The notes below the pieces were generated by a model that saw nothing but the letters and a program-made list of their open reading frames with translations, was not told where the DNA came from and did no database searches. Positions 8,091-15,557 of a DNA stretch of 64,000 nucleotides are shown here, one piece after another; the stretch's first letter is position 1, and each line of letters opens with the position of its first letter. Position numbers and translations under genes: made by a program. The DNA is from Rohdeia mirabilis (GTDB lineage: Bacteria > Planctomycetota > UBA1135 > GCA-002686595): the NCBI GenBank assembly GCA_007750655.1, contig CP036290.1, positions 1,178,001-1,242,000 of the forward strand. Direction: 5' to 3'.

Positions 8091-9637
8091 TCGCTCGTCC
8101 GCGCCCGCTCGGCTCGAGCCTTCACCGTGCGCCGGTCGAGCCCCAGCGCGCGCGCCGCACCTTCGTACGTGCCGACGTGGTCGTACACCTGCGCGCAGTA
8201 GCGATCGAGCAGCTCGTCCGCCGTCAGCTCTCCGGCGCGCACCGCGTCGCCGAGTGCGTTCGAACGTGAGCGCGCCTCGCCGTCGTTCGCGAGCGACGGC
8301 CGATAGGTGCCGCGCACCAGGTACGAACGCACGCACTGTTCGAGCTCGCGGAAGTTCCCGGGCCACGGATGGTCGAGGCCGAGGTTCGACTCGATCCACC
8401 GACTGACCTCGGCCGCCAGCTCGCGCGCCTCTGCCGTCTCGCCCGCCGTGCGTTCGCCGACGAGTTTGGACGTTGCGAAGTTGACGAGGTGCTCGAGTTC
8501 GCCGGCGTCGCCCGCGATCAGGTCGCGCAGGGCGGGCGTCTCGATGCGGTCGGCGCAGATGCGGTAGTAGAGATCCTCGCGAAACGTGCCGCGTTCGATC
8601 TCGGCCGCCAGATCGCGATTCGTGGCGCTGACCAGTCGCCCACGGAACCGCCGCGGTTCGTGCTCGCCGATGCGTTCGAACGCTCGCGTCTGCAGCACGC
8701 GCAGGAGCTTCACCTGGATCTCGGCGTCGATCTCGCCCAGTTCGTCGAGGAAGACCGTGCCGTAGCCGGGGCAGCGTTCGAACCATCCCGCGCGATCTTC
8801 GAGGGCGCCGGTGAACGCTCCGCGCCGGTGCCCGAACAGTTCGGACTCGACCAGGTTCGGCGACAGGCTCGAGATCGCGAGCGGGAGGAACAGTTCGCCC
8901 TCCTCCAGCACGAACGCGCTCTTGTCGACGTCGAACGGCACGTGTCCCGAGCGACCGATCGCCGCCGCGACCAACTCCTTTCCCGTGCCCGACGGTCCGG
9001 TGACGAGCGTCGGCACTTCGACCATGCGGTCCTGCAGACAGCGGCGGTAACGCAGGAGGTCGTGGGTGAAGACCGACTGCCAGATCTCGGCGCGTAGGCG
9101 GACCGCCGCTTCCGAACGCCCGCCGATGCGCACGAAGACGTTGTGGAAGCAGCGCGCGATCTGCACGAGCAGCGCGAGCAGGCGCGGAGCGTCCTCCTCG
9201 GGCAACAGCCGCGCGTCGCCGAGCCTGAGGTGCTGTTCGGTCTCGCGCTCGAACTCGGCGAACCAGGGCGCGCGCACGCGCGCGACCGGCTCGTCGAGGG
9301 CGAGCGCCACCGCGGTCATCCGGTCGTGGAAGCGGTGGTAGAGGACGAAGACGGCGAGGTGCCCGCACAGCTCGAGCTCGCTCGCGTCCGCGCGCTTCCC
9401 GCCCGCCGCTCGCGCCTGCAGTCGCGCGAGCAGTTCGGCGCTGCGGGCCAGGAGCGTCCGGGTGTTGGGGTCCGGTTCGAGGTCCGGCCGCGGCGCGCGC
9501 GCCAGTCCCCAGGGCACGAACGCGTCGCCGAGGGCCCGGCGTTCGAGCTCGACCCGCTCGGGCAGGAACGGGTTCACGAAGGCCAGGTCGCGGAAGCACT
9601 CGCACTCGCGGCGCTCGGCGGGGGTGAGGAGGGCCAT
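8087..9637 (-). CDS. Sigma-54-dependent transcriptional activator
   Basis: 516 residues. The N-terminal 200 residues have no receiver, PAS or GAF signature that I recognise. The AAA+ domain follows: Walker A GPSGTGKE, the sigma-54-contacting loop GAFTGA, Walker B TVFLDELGEID, and the arginine-finger region ATNRDLAAEIERGTFREDLYYR. The C-terminus (GTYEGAARALGLDRRTVKAR) is a Fis-type helix-turn-helix. It should activate sigma-54 promoters through ATP-driven remodelling. Its unusual N-terminus probably carries the sensing role. The ATG at 9637 is chosen because residues upstream of it (from 9706) would run through the operator repeats. It is divergent from the desaturase gene. Confidence 0.9.
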   Translation of the reverse strand: MALLTPAERRECECFRDLAFVNPFLPERVELERRALGDAFVPWGLARAPRPDLEPDPNTRTLLARSAELLARLQARAAGGKRADASELELCGHLAVFVLYHRFHDRMTAVALALDEPVARVRAPWFAEFERETEQHLRLGDARLLPEEDAPRLLALLVQIARCFHNVFVRIGGRSEAAVRLRAEIWQSVFTHDLLRYRRCLQDRMVEVPTLVTGPSGTGKELVAAAIGRSGHVPFDVDKSAFVLEEGELFLPLAISSLSPNLVESELFGHRRGAFTGALEDRAGWFERCPGYGTVFLDELGEIDAEIQVKLLRVLQTRAFERIGEHEPRRFRGRLVSATNRDLAAEIERGTFREDLYYRICADRIETPALRDLIAGDAGELEHLVNFATSKLVGERTAGETAEARELAAEVSRWIESNLGLDHPWPGNFRELEQCVRSYLVRGTYRPSLANDGEARSRSNALGDAVRAGELTADELLDRYCAQVYDHVGTYEGAARALGLDRRTVKARAERARTSD

Positions 9638-9675
9638 GGGCTGGGGCGGGGTCGATGGGAAGAGCGCACCGGCGT

Positions 9676-9712
9676 GCTGTGCATCGAATGTACAGGCGCT
9701 GTGCATTCGATG
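9676..9712. promoter_or_regulatory. Operator-like composite repeat between sigma-54 activator and desaturase
   Basis: Two direct repeats GCTGTGCAT at 9676-9684 and 9698-9706 are exactly 22 bp apart, about two helical turns. They overlap a perfect 9-bp inverted repeat, CATCGAATG at 9682-9690 and CATTCGATG at 9704-9712. The arrangement is what a dimer or a pair of dimers on one DNA face would need. It lies 39 nt before the activator start, so autoregulation or control of the divergent desaturase is plausible. Confidence 0.55.
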
Positions 9713-9976
9713 GCTGGCGGCGTCGGCGGCGGCCCGCTCGACTCGCGATGGATCCGCTGCAAGGGGTTTGCAGGAAGTGACTTACCGCCTGGGCCCGCCC
9801 GGTGGCACGGCGCGCGCATTGGCGCCGCCCGTCGCGCACCGGCTCCCCGGTCGCGCGGCGCGGTCGGCCCCGATGGTCGGGGCCGCTGGGCGGCGGGAAT
9901 CGCCCCTCCCGCCGCCACTTCCACCGCCCGCCCTTCGACGCCCGGGCCCGGAGCCCGAGCCGCGAGGCACCCAACG
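9713..9976 (+). promoter_or_regulatory. Upstream region of the desaturase with a possible -24/-12 element
   Basis: No gene is visible in these 264 nt. At 9803-9818 the sequence TGGCACGGCGCGCGCA has GG and GC exactly 10 bp apart and a perfect TGGCACG half, as in sigma-54 promoters, but lacks the TT of the -12 half. In DNA this GC-rich the spacing match could be chance. If real it would fire towards the desaturase at 9977. Confidence 0.25.
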
Positions 9977-10516
9977 ATGCTGATCCTCCAAGCCTCCGCC
10001 GTCCTCCTCGCCGCCGACCTGGTCTCGGGCCTCGTGCACTGGGCCGAGGACACCTTCTTCACCGAGTCGACGCCCGTGATCGGTCCGTCCGTCATCGCGC
10101 CCAACGTCGAACACCACGAACGCCCGGCCGCGATGCTCGGCAAGGGCTACTGGGACAGCAACGGACAGCTCCTCGCCATCGCCGCGGCCCTCGTCGCAGG
10201 GGCCGCCGCCCTCGGCCTTCTGACCTGGCACGTGTGGCTGTTCGCGCTGCTGGCCGGCAACGCCAACCAGATCCACAAGTGGGCGCACATGCCCCGGCGG
10301 CGCGTGCCGGCGGTGGTTCGCGGCCTCCAACGCATCGGCCTGTTCCAGTCCGTGCGGCACCACGCGCGCCACCACAGCGGCGCCCGCAACAGCCACTACT
10401 GCACGACCACCGACTGGCTCAACCCGCTGCTCGATCGGATCCGGTTCTGGCGCGCGCTCGAGTGGGTCACCGTGCCGATCCTGGGCGCTCCGCGGCGCGC
10501 CGACCTGGTCCGCTGA
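9977..10516 (+). CDS. CarF/PEDS1-type plasmanylethanolamine desaturase-like lipid desaturase
   Basis: 179 residues with three or four membrane helices. The histidine motifs of the TMEM189/CarF lipid desaturase domain appear in order: LVHWAED (H21, D25), NVEHHERP (H46, H47), IHKWAHM (H100, H104), RHHARHHSG (H128, H129, H132, H133), then HYCTTTDWLNPLLD (H140). These should ligate a di-iron centre. In myxobacteria and animals this family makes the vinyl-ether bond of plasmalogens from alkyl-ether phosphatidylethanolamine. The length is shorter than CarF (about 280 residues) but all motifs are present. No ether-lipid synthesis genes lie nearby. The exact lipid substrate is inference. Confidence 0.85.
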   Translation: MLILQASAVLLAADLVSGLVHWAEDTFFTESTPVIGPSVIAPNVEHHERPAAMLGKGYWDSNGQLLAIAAALVAGAAALGLLTWHVWLFALLAGNANQIHKWAHMPRRRVPAVVRGLQRIGLFQSVRHHARHHSGARNSHYCTTTDWLNPLLDRIRFWRALEWVTVPILGAPRRADLVR

Positions 10517-10543
10517 AGCCCGGACCCGCATCCGGACGAACAG

Positions 10544-10571
10544 GCTCCGGGGTCCGATCGGGCCCCGGAGC
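10544..10571 (+). terminator. Strong hairpin just before the DUF2199 start
   Basis: GCTCCGGGG (10544-10552) pairs perfectly with CCCCGGAGC (10563-10571), and TCC/GGG inside extends the stem around a GATC loop. There is no U tract. It ends 3 nt before the ATG at 10575, so it may terminate the desaturase transcript or cover the ribosome entry site of the next gene. Confidence 0.5.
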
Positions 10572-10574
10572 GCC

Positions 10575-11138
10575 ATGGAACCGAGCTGGGACGACCTGAC
10601 CGCGCCGGACGACGAGCCCCTCGTCTACCGCTGCGCGGAGTGCGACGCGGAGCACCGCGGGCTCCCGGACCTCGCGTTCCGCCTGCCCGACGACGCCTTC
10701 GCGATCCCCGAGGACGAGCGCCCCGCTCGCCTGCGCAGTTCGAACGACCTGTGCATCGTCGACGGCGAACGGCACTTCGTGCGCGCGGTCCTGCCGGTGC
10801 CGGTGCGCGAGACCGACTACGAGTACTGCTTCGGCGTCTGGGTCGCGCTGGAGGAACCCGACTTCGTGCGCTACCGCGAGCTGTTCGACGAGGACCCGCC
10901 CGACGACGAAGGTCCGTACGTCGGCAGCCTGTCCAACGCGGTGCCCGGCTACGACCACGACGTGCCGCTCGCCACGAACGTGCACCTGCAACCGGACGGC
11001 AAGCGGCCGCGGCTCGAGCTGAAGCCCAGCGGACACGCGCTCGCCGTGCATCAACGTCAGGGCATCGACCTCGGCGAACTGCTGCGGATCCTGAAGCCGT
11101 ACATCGAACACGCCGACCGGTACTCGGCCGACGGCTGA
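10575..11138 (+). CDS. DUF2199 domain protein
   Basis: 187 residues, soluble. The start matches DUF2199: YRCAECDAEHRGLPDLAFRLPD with a C-x2-C pair, then SSNDLCIVDGERHFVRAVLPVP and FGVWVALEEPDF, with QGIDLGELLRIL near the C-terminus. The domain is widespread and of unknown biochemical function. The gene follows the desaturase on the same strand after 58 nt that contain a strong hairpin, so it may be expressed separately. Confidence 0.88.
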   Translation: MEPSWDDLTAPDDEPLVYRCAECDAEHRGLPDLAFRLPDDAFAIPEDERPARLRSSNDLCIVDGERHFVRAVLPVPVRETDYEYCFGVWVALEEPDFVRYRELFDEDPPDDEGPYVGSLSNAVPGYDHDVPLATNVHLQPDGKRPRLELKPSGHALAVHQRQGIDLGELLRILKPYIEHADRYSADG

Positions 11139-11166
11139 GCGCGGGCCGCGCGCGTGCGGCGCGAAG

Positions 11167-11574
11167 TCAGCGTTCCGCGCGCCGCCACAGCGCGACGCCG
11201 GCCCCGGCGAGTGCGAGGCCGAGAACGAGCGCCGCGCCCACGAGCCACTGGGCGGTGCGCGCCAGGTCGGCAGGCGCCGGGCCCGACGGGGACGGACCGT
11301 GCACGGCCTCGTGCAGGGGCCGGGCCAGCGCGCCGAGGATCCGCGTCGGCGCACCGCTCGAGCCGGAGGCGGACACGACCGTGTTCGCGTCGAGCGTGGC
11401 GACGAGTGCCGCGACCACGAGCGCGATCCCGATCGCGACCGCGAGACCGCCCGCGACGGTGCCCGACGCGACGGACCCCGACGCGACCGTGCCCGACGCG
11501 CGCGCGTCGGCGGGGCGTCCGGTCCCCGCTCCGCCGCCCGTCGAACCGTCCTTGGTGTGCTCGCTCGTTTCCAT
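11167..11574 (-). CDS. Small two-helix membrane protein with pentapeptide repeats
   Basis: 135 residues. A Gly/Thr/Ser-rich N-terminus contains ASGTVASGSVASGTV, encoded by three 15-bp DNA repeats. Two hydrophobic helices follow, around residues 43-62 and 106-127, separated by a Pro/Ala-rich loop, and the tail is basic (WRRAER). No enzymatic motif is seen and I do not recognise a family. The start is the ATG at 11574, 67 nt from the divergent lipoprotein gene at 11641. Confidence 0.6.
   Translation of the reverse strand: METSEHTKDGSTGGGAGTGRPADARASGTVASGSVASGTVAGGLAVAIGIALVVAALVATLDANTVVSASGSSGAPTRILGALARPLHEAVHGPSPSGPAPADLARTAQWLVGAALVLGLALAGAGVALWRRAER
11454..11498. repeat. Three 15-bp coding tandem repeats
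   Basis: Units at 11454-11468, 11469-11483 and 11484-11498 follow the pattern CGACSGTGCCCGACG with a few changes. Read on the minus strand they encode ASGTV/ASGSV units of the small membrane protein. Confidence 0.8.
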
Positions 11575-11640
11575 CGTGGTGCCTCGGCTCGCTAGGGTGG
11601 CGCCAGCGTTCCGCCGGTCCGGCGGTTCAGCTCGATCACC

Positions 11641-12645
11641 ATGCTCACGCGTCCCACCCTCCTGTTCGCGCTCGTCGCGGGGTTTCTCGTGACCAGTTGC
11701 GCGGGCCCTCGAGGGGCCGACACGCCCGCGGTCCGCGTCCTGTCGTTCAACCTCTGGCACGGCGGGGACGCGGGCGGCGTCGACGGGGACGGTCGCGGCG
11801 TCGCGGCGATCGCGGCGGCGATCCGAGCCTGCGGCGCGGACCTCGTCGGGGTGCAGGAGGCCGCCGGTCGCGCCCCGGCGGGCGGCGACGAGCGGCCCGA
11901 CCGCACGGTGGAAGTGGCCGAGCTCCTGGGCTTCGAGCACATCGGACTCGCGGGGCGCCGCGCGCTGCTGTCGCGCTGGCCGATCCTCGCGCGCTCGCCC
12001 GGCGGCCACGGCGTGCTGGTGGACGCGCCGGGCGGAGCCCTGGCCCTGTTCACCTGCCACCTGGCCCACGCGCCGTACCAGCCGTACCAGTTGGTCGGCA
12101 TCGAGTACCACGGCGGAGCGTTCCTCGACACCGCGGCCGAGGCCGTCGCTGCCGCGCGGGAGGCGCGCGGCGACCAGGTCGCCGCGATCGTCGCGGACAT
12201 CGACGCCAGCGGTTGGGACGCGCCCGTGTTCGTCACCGGCGACTTCAACGAACCGTCGCACCTGGACTGGACCGCGGCGGCCGTGGCGGCGGGACGCGCA
12301 CCGGTCGCCGTCGACTGGCCGAGTTCGGGGGCGTTCGCCGCGGCCGGCTTTCGCGACCTGTTCCGCGCCGTCCATCCCGATCCGGTGGCGCGCCCCGGGC
12401 ACACCTGGACGCCGCTGACCGCGCCCGACGATCCGACCGACCGCCACGACCGCATCGACCTGGTGCTCGCGCGCGACTCGGCCGGGCGGGCGGTCGTCGT
12501 CGAACGCGTGCTCGTGGTGGGGGAGTCGCCGGCGTTCGCGGACCTCGTGGTCGAACCGTGGCCCTCGGACCACCGCGCCGTGCTCGCCGAGTGTCGCGTG
12601 GAGTCGCGCGCGATCGCGAACGCCCGACGGAGCGACCACCGATGA
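11641..12645 (+). CDS. Endonuclease/exonuclease/phosphatase-family lipoprotein
   Basis: 334 residues. The signal MLTRPTLLFALVAGFLVTSC has a lipobox, so the enzyme is probably lipid-anchored outside the cytoplasm. The EEP fold is clear from SFNLWHGG, GVQEAAG (metal-binding Glu), GDFNEPSHLDW (catalytic Asp/Asn) and the final WPSDHRAV (Asp-His pair). Substrates in this superfamily range from nucleic acids to phospholipids and inositol phosphates; secretion makes an extracellular nuclease, phosphatase or sphingomyelinase-like role likely, without allowing a choice. A TAGGGT box lies at 11593-11598. Its stop overlaps the next start (ATGA). Confidence 0.88.
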   Translation: MLTRPTLLFALVAGFLVTSCAGPRGADTPAVRVLSFNLWHGGDAGGVDGDGRGVAAIAAAIRACGADLVGVQEAAGRAPAGGDERPDRTVEVAELLGFEHIGLAGRRALLSRWPILARSPGGHGVLVDAPGGALALFTCHLAHAPYQPYQLVGIEYHGGAFLDTAAEAVAAAREARGDQVAAIVADIDASGWDAPVFVTGDFNEPSHLDWTAAAVAAGRAPVAVDWPSSGAFAAAGFRDLFRAVHPDPVARPGHTWTPLTAPDDPTDRHDRIDLVLARDSAGRAVVVERVLVVGESPAFADLVVEPWPSDHRAVLAECRVESRAIANARRSDHR

Positions 12646-13292
12646 ACGACACCCTCGACCTGGACGACCGCACGACCCAACGCGTGATCGGTTGGCTCGT
12701 GGTCTCGACGATCGTGATCGGGCTGTTGTGGGGGATCTGGTGGGGGCGCCGTCACGACCTGCCGGCGCGAGCAGTCCTGACCGGAGCGGCGGTGACCACC
12801 GGCGCCGACGGAACGACGACGCTGCGCTTCGTCGTCGAGCACGACCGGGTCGAGAGGCGCGCTCCCACCGCGTCCGACCGCGAGGACCCGCGCCTGCGCA
12901 TCGAGCTCGCCCGCGCGTACGGCCCGCTGCGCAACGCCGTCGCGCTGGACGCGTTCGGCGACGAACGCTTCGAGACCGAGGCCCGCGGGGGCAGCCTCCA
13001 CCAGCGGGTCGGTACGTTGAACTGGATCGAGATCGCGCTCGGACCCGTCGTGCGCGAGAACGAGACTCGGACGGTCGAGTTGGGCTTCACCGCTGGAAGC
13101 GGGAGCGGCACGACGCGCGCGGCCGTCGGCGCGCGCTTCGACGTCCCCGCGGGCGTCGATCCCGTCGCTGCGTTCGTCCCGAGCGAAGGGGTGGAGTTCG
13201 ATCTGCTCGGCCTCGAACCCTTCGAGAGCGTCGAACTCGCGCGCTTCTTCGACGAGCCGATCGTGCTCCGGCTCGACGAGGTGTCGCAGTGA
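12642..13292 (+). CDS. Membrane-anchored protein, unknown
   Basis: 216 residues. It begins with an acidic segment and one hydrophobic helix around residues 18-35 (WLVVSTIVIGLLWGIWWG), then a beta-rich extracytoplasmic domain with no catalytic motif that I can see (ELARAYGPLRNAVALD, NWIEIALGPVVREN). ATGA overlap with the phosphatase lipoprotein and GTGA overlap with the YjdF gene make it the middle member of a tightly coupled three-gene operon. I do not recognise a family. A scaffold or partner role for the lipoprotein enzyme is a guess from position. Confidence 0.75.
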   Translation: MNDTLDLDDRTTQRVIGWLVVSTIVIGLLWGIWWGRRHDLPARAVLTGAAVTTGADGTTTLRFVVEHDRVERRAPTASDREDPRLRIELARAYGPLRNAVALDAFGDERFETEARGGSLHQRVGTLNWIEIALGPVVRENETRTVELGFTAGSGSGTTRAAVGARFDVPAGVDPVAAFVPSEGVEFDLLGLEPFESVELARFFDEPIVLRLDEVSQ

Positions 13293-13924
13293 ACGGCACC
13301 GAATCGCGCCCGATCGCACTGCCCCGCGGCCTCGTGCTCTATCTCGCCGTCGCCGCGGTCGGTCTCGTGTGGAGCGGCATCGGACCCGCCGATCGCTTCA
13401 CGTGGATCCTCGAGGTCGCACCGGTCGTGATCGGCGCGGCGGTGCTCGTGCCGACCGCGCGGCGTTTCCCGTTGTCGCCGCTGCTGTATGGCCTGCTGTC
13501 GCTGCACGCGGTCGTGCTCATGGTCGGCGGGCACTGGACCTACGCCGAGGTTCCAGCTGGCGACTGGGTGCGCGACGCGCTCGGCCTCGAACGCAATCCC
13601 TACGACCGCCTCGGTCACCTCTTGCAGGGCTTCGTGCCGGCGATCCTCGCGCGCGAGCTGCTGCTGCGCACGTCGCCCCTGCGAACGGGCAAGTGGCTGT
13701 TCTTCCTGTGCGTCTGCGCGCCGCTCGCGTTCAGCGCCTTCTACGAGCTGCTCGAGTGGTGGGCCGCGGCGGCGAGCGGCGAGGCGGCCGAGTCCTTCCT
13801 CGGCACCCAGGGCGACGTGTGGGACACCCAGTGGGACATGTTCTGCGCGCTCGTGGGGGCGCTGCTGGCACTCGCGACGCTCGGCCGTGCGCACGACCGC
13901 TCGCTCGCACGCCTCGCAGCCTGA
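13289..13924 (+). CDS. YjdF/DUF2238 inner-membrane protein
   Basis: 211 residues from a GTG inside GTGA. Six or so hydrophobic helices cover most of the length. Family-specific motifs are GHWTYAEVPAGDWVRD, ERNPYDRLGHLLQGFVPA and the C-terminal FYELLEWWAA with GTQGDVWDTQWDM. DUF2238 (YjdF of E. coli) has no established function. It closes the operon with the secreted EEP-family enzyme. Confidence 0.9.
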   Translation: MNGTESRPIALPRGLVLYLAVAAVGLVWSGIGPADRFTWILEVAPVVIGAAVLVPTARRFPLSPLLYGLLSLHAVVLMVGGHWTYAEVPAGDWVRDALGLERNPYDRLGHLLQGFVPAILARELLLRTSPLRTGKWLFFLCVCAPLAFSAFYELLEWWAAAASGEAAESFLGTQGDVWDTQWDMFCALVGALLALATLGRAHDRSLARLAA

Positions 13925-13981
13925 CCGCCGGGCGCGCGGGGAGCGGACCGCTGGCCCTGGCGTGCCCCGGAGCGAACCGCG

Positions 13982-13987
13982 TACCCT
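13982..13987 (+). promoter_or_regulatory. -10-like box TACCCT, 8 nt before ATG 13996
   Basis: TACCCT ends 8 nt before the ATG at 13996, matching the other start-proximal TANNNT boxes. It implies that this gene has its own promoter and a very short or absent leader. Confidence 0.45.
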
Positions 13988-13995
13988 GCTGCCCC

Positions 13996-14589
13996 ATGAA
14001 CGCCAGCCACCGGACCGTCGCCGCCCTCGCGCTCCTCGCCGTCTCGACCTCCTGCGTCGCGGTCGCCCCCGGGGGCGGACCGGCGCGCGGAGCCCTCGGC
14101 GCCGAGGTTCAGATGTACCCCGCGGGCGTGATCGCCGGTCTGCACGCCCGGACCGAGGTCGGGGCGGGCGAGTTCATCACCGCGCGCATCGCGGCCAACG
14201 TCACCGATCGCCGCGACTTCGGCGAGCGCGACGACGAGGAGGGCGCGGGCTGGGGCGGCGGCCTCGGGTACCGGCGCTACTTCGACCAGACCGTGACCGG
14301 CCGCGAGGACAGCGGATCGGGCTGGCTGTGGGGCGCGCGCGTCGACCTCTGGGAGCTCGAGATCGATTGGATCGACGGCCCCGGGACGCCCGGCGAGACG
14401 CGCGGCAGCACGGACGTGCTGGTGCTCCAGCCCACGGTCGAGATCGGCTACGGCTTCGACCTGTCGAGCGGCTGGCGCGGCGAGATCGTTCTCGCGGCGG
14501 GTCTCGAGATCAACCTGGACGAGGACGGCCGCGAGGTGGGCGAAGGCCCGATCGGGCTGATCGGCTTCACGCTCGTCCCTTCGTTCTGA
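13996..14589 (+). CDS. Small outer-membrane-like beta-barrel lipoprotein
   Basis: 197 residues. The signal ends in a lipobox-like VSTSC near residue 20. The rest is an alternating beta pattern with many Gly and aromatic residues (GGGLGYRRYF, SGWLWGARVDLWELEIDW, VLQPTVEIGYGFDLSSGWRGEIVLAAGLEI) and ends in Phe, the classic last residue of outer-membrane barrels. A lipidated barrel is unusual; alternatively the Cys is incidental. Function unknown. It has its own promoter-like box rather than a link to the upstream operon. Confidence 0.72.
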   Translation: MNASHRTVAALALLAVSTSCVAVAPGGGPARGALGAEVQMYPAGVIAGLHARTEVGAGEFITARIAANVTDRRDFGERDDEEGAGWGGGLGYRRYFDQTVTGREDSGSGWLWGARVDLWELEIDWIDGPGTPGETRGSTDVLVLQPTVEIGYGFDLSSGWRGEIVLAAGLEINLDEDGREVGEGPIGLIGFTLVPSF

Positions 14590-14609
14590 GGTCGGACGCG
14601 CCGCCCAGT

Positions 14610-14647
14610 CCCCGGATCCGGCCCCCGGATCCCGCCCCCGGATCCGG
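14610..14647. repeat. Three tandem CCCCCGGATCCGG-type units
   Basis: About 13-bp units carrying GGATCC are repeated three times between the barrel gene and the polyphosphate polymerase gene. GGATCC is itself palindromic. The remaining part of the gap (14590-14776) shows no gene. Confidence 0.65.
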
Positions 14648-14776
14648 CTCTCGCCACCGGGCGGAGCGGTTTTCTTCCGTTCCGGGCGCTCCAGGCGGGG
14701 CCCCCGAGCGTCCGATGGTGCCCGAAACGGCGGTCCTCCCGACGCTCCTGGGCGTTCGGAGCCGCCGTCGCTCCCC

Positions 14777-15553
14777 ATGTCCAAAGTCTTCCACAGCGAC
14801 GGCACCCTGCGTTCGCGCTTCGAGTGCAAGTACGTCGTCGAGCCCAGCGAGCTGCCGGCGCTGCGCGAGTTCTTCTCCACGTTCATGGAGCAGGACGAGA
14901 ACACGTCGAACCGCCCGCTCTCGGCCACCGGCGGGCGCGCCTACACGGTCTCGAGCCTGTACCTCGACTCGCCGCGGCTGGCGCTCTACCAGGACACGGT
15001 CGACGGCGCGAAGAACCGCTTCAAACTGCGCCTGCGGACCTACGACGACGCGCCCGAGTCGCCGGTGTTCTGCGAGGTCAAGAAGCGCATGGACGGCGTC
15101 ATCTACAAGCGTCGCGCGCCCGTGTCGCGCACCGCGGTCGCCGCGTTCCTCGACGGCGAGCAGTACGCCCTTGAACGCGAGTCCGACACCGTCGATGCGG
15201 CCGAGTTCTCGATGCTCACCCGGCGTCTGATCGCGCGCCCGACGCTGCGCGTGCACTACCAGCGCGAGGCCTGGGAATCGCGCGGCGCCGACCCGGTGCG
15301 CGTGACGTTCGACACCGAACTGCGCTACGCCGACTCGCCCAACGGCGAGCTGTCGTGCGAGGACGGCGACTGGCGGCAGACGTACTTGACGAACCCCATC
15401 CTGGAGATCAAGTTCACCAACACGTTCCCGGGCTGGCTGGGGAACCTCGCGCGACGTTTCGGCCTCGTGCGCCGGTCGGTCGCCAAGTACGTGATCTGCG
15501 TGAACGCCGCGCGCCGCACCGAGATCGGCGCGCTGAGGTACCGCGCGAGCTGA
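14777..15553 (+). CDS. VTC-type polyphosphate polymerase
   Basis: 258 residues, soluble, consisting of a single VTC domain. Motifs typical of the triphosphate-tunnel fold are RFECKYVV near residue 15, VSSLYLDS, RFKLRLRTYDD (basic tunnel strand), VFCEVKKRMDGVIYKRRAPV, LRVHYQREAW, VRVTFDTEL and LEIKF near the C-terminus. In yeast Vtc4 this domain makes polyphosphate from ATP; bacterial stand-alone copies are usually found beside DUF4956 proteins, as here. The DUF4956 gene follows after 4 nt. Catalysis is inferred from conserved Lys/Arg/Glu residues, not shown. Confidence 0.88.
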   Translation: MSKVFHSDGTLRSRFECKYVVEPSELPALREFFSTFMEQDENTSNRPLSATGGRAYTVSSLYLDSPRLALYQDTVDGAKNRFKLRLRTYDDAPESPVFCEVKKRMDGVIYKRRAPVSRTAVAAFLDGEQYALERESDTVDAAEFSMLTRRLIARPTLRVHYQREAWESRGADPVRVTFDTELRYADSPNGELSCEDGDWRQTYLTNPILEIKFTNTFPGWLGNLARRFGLVRRSVAKYVICVNAARRTEIGALRYRAS

Positions 15554-15557
15554 GACG

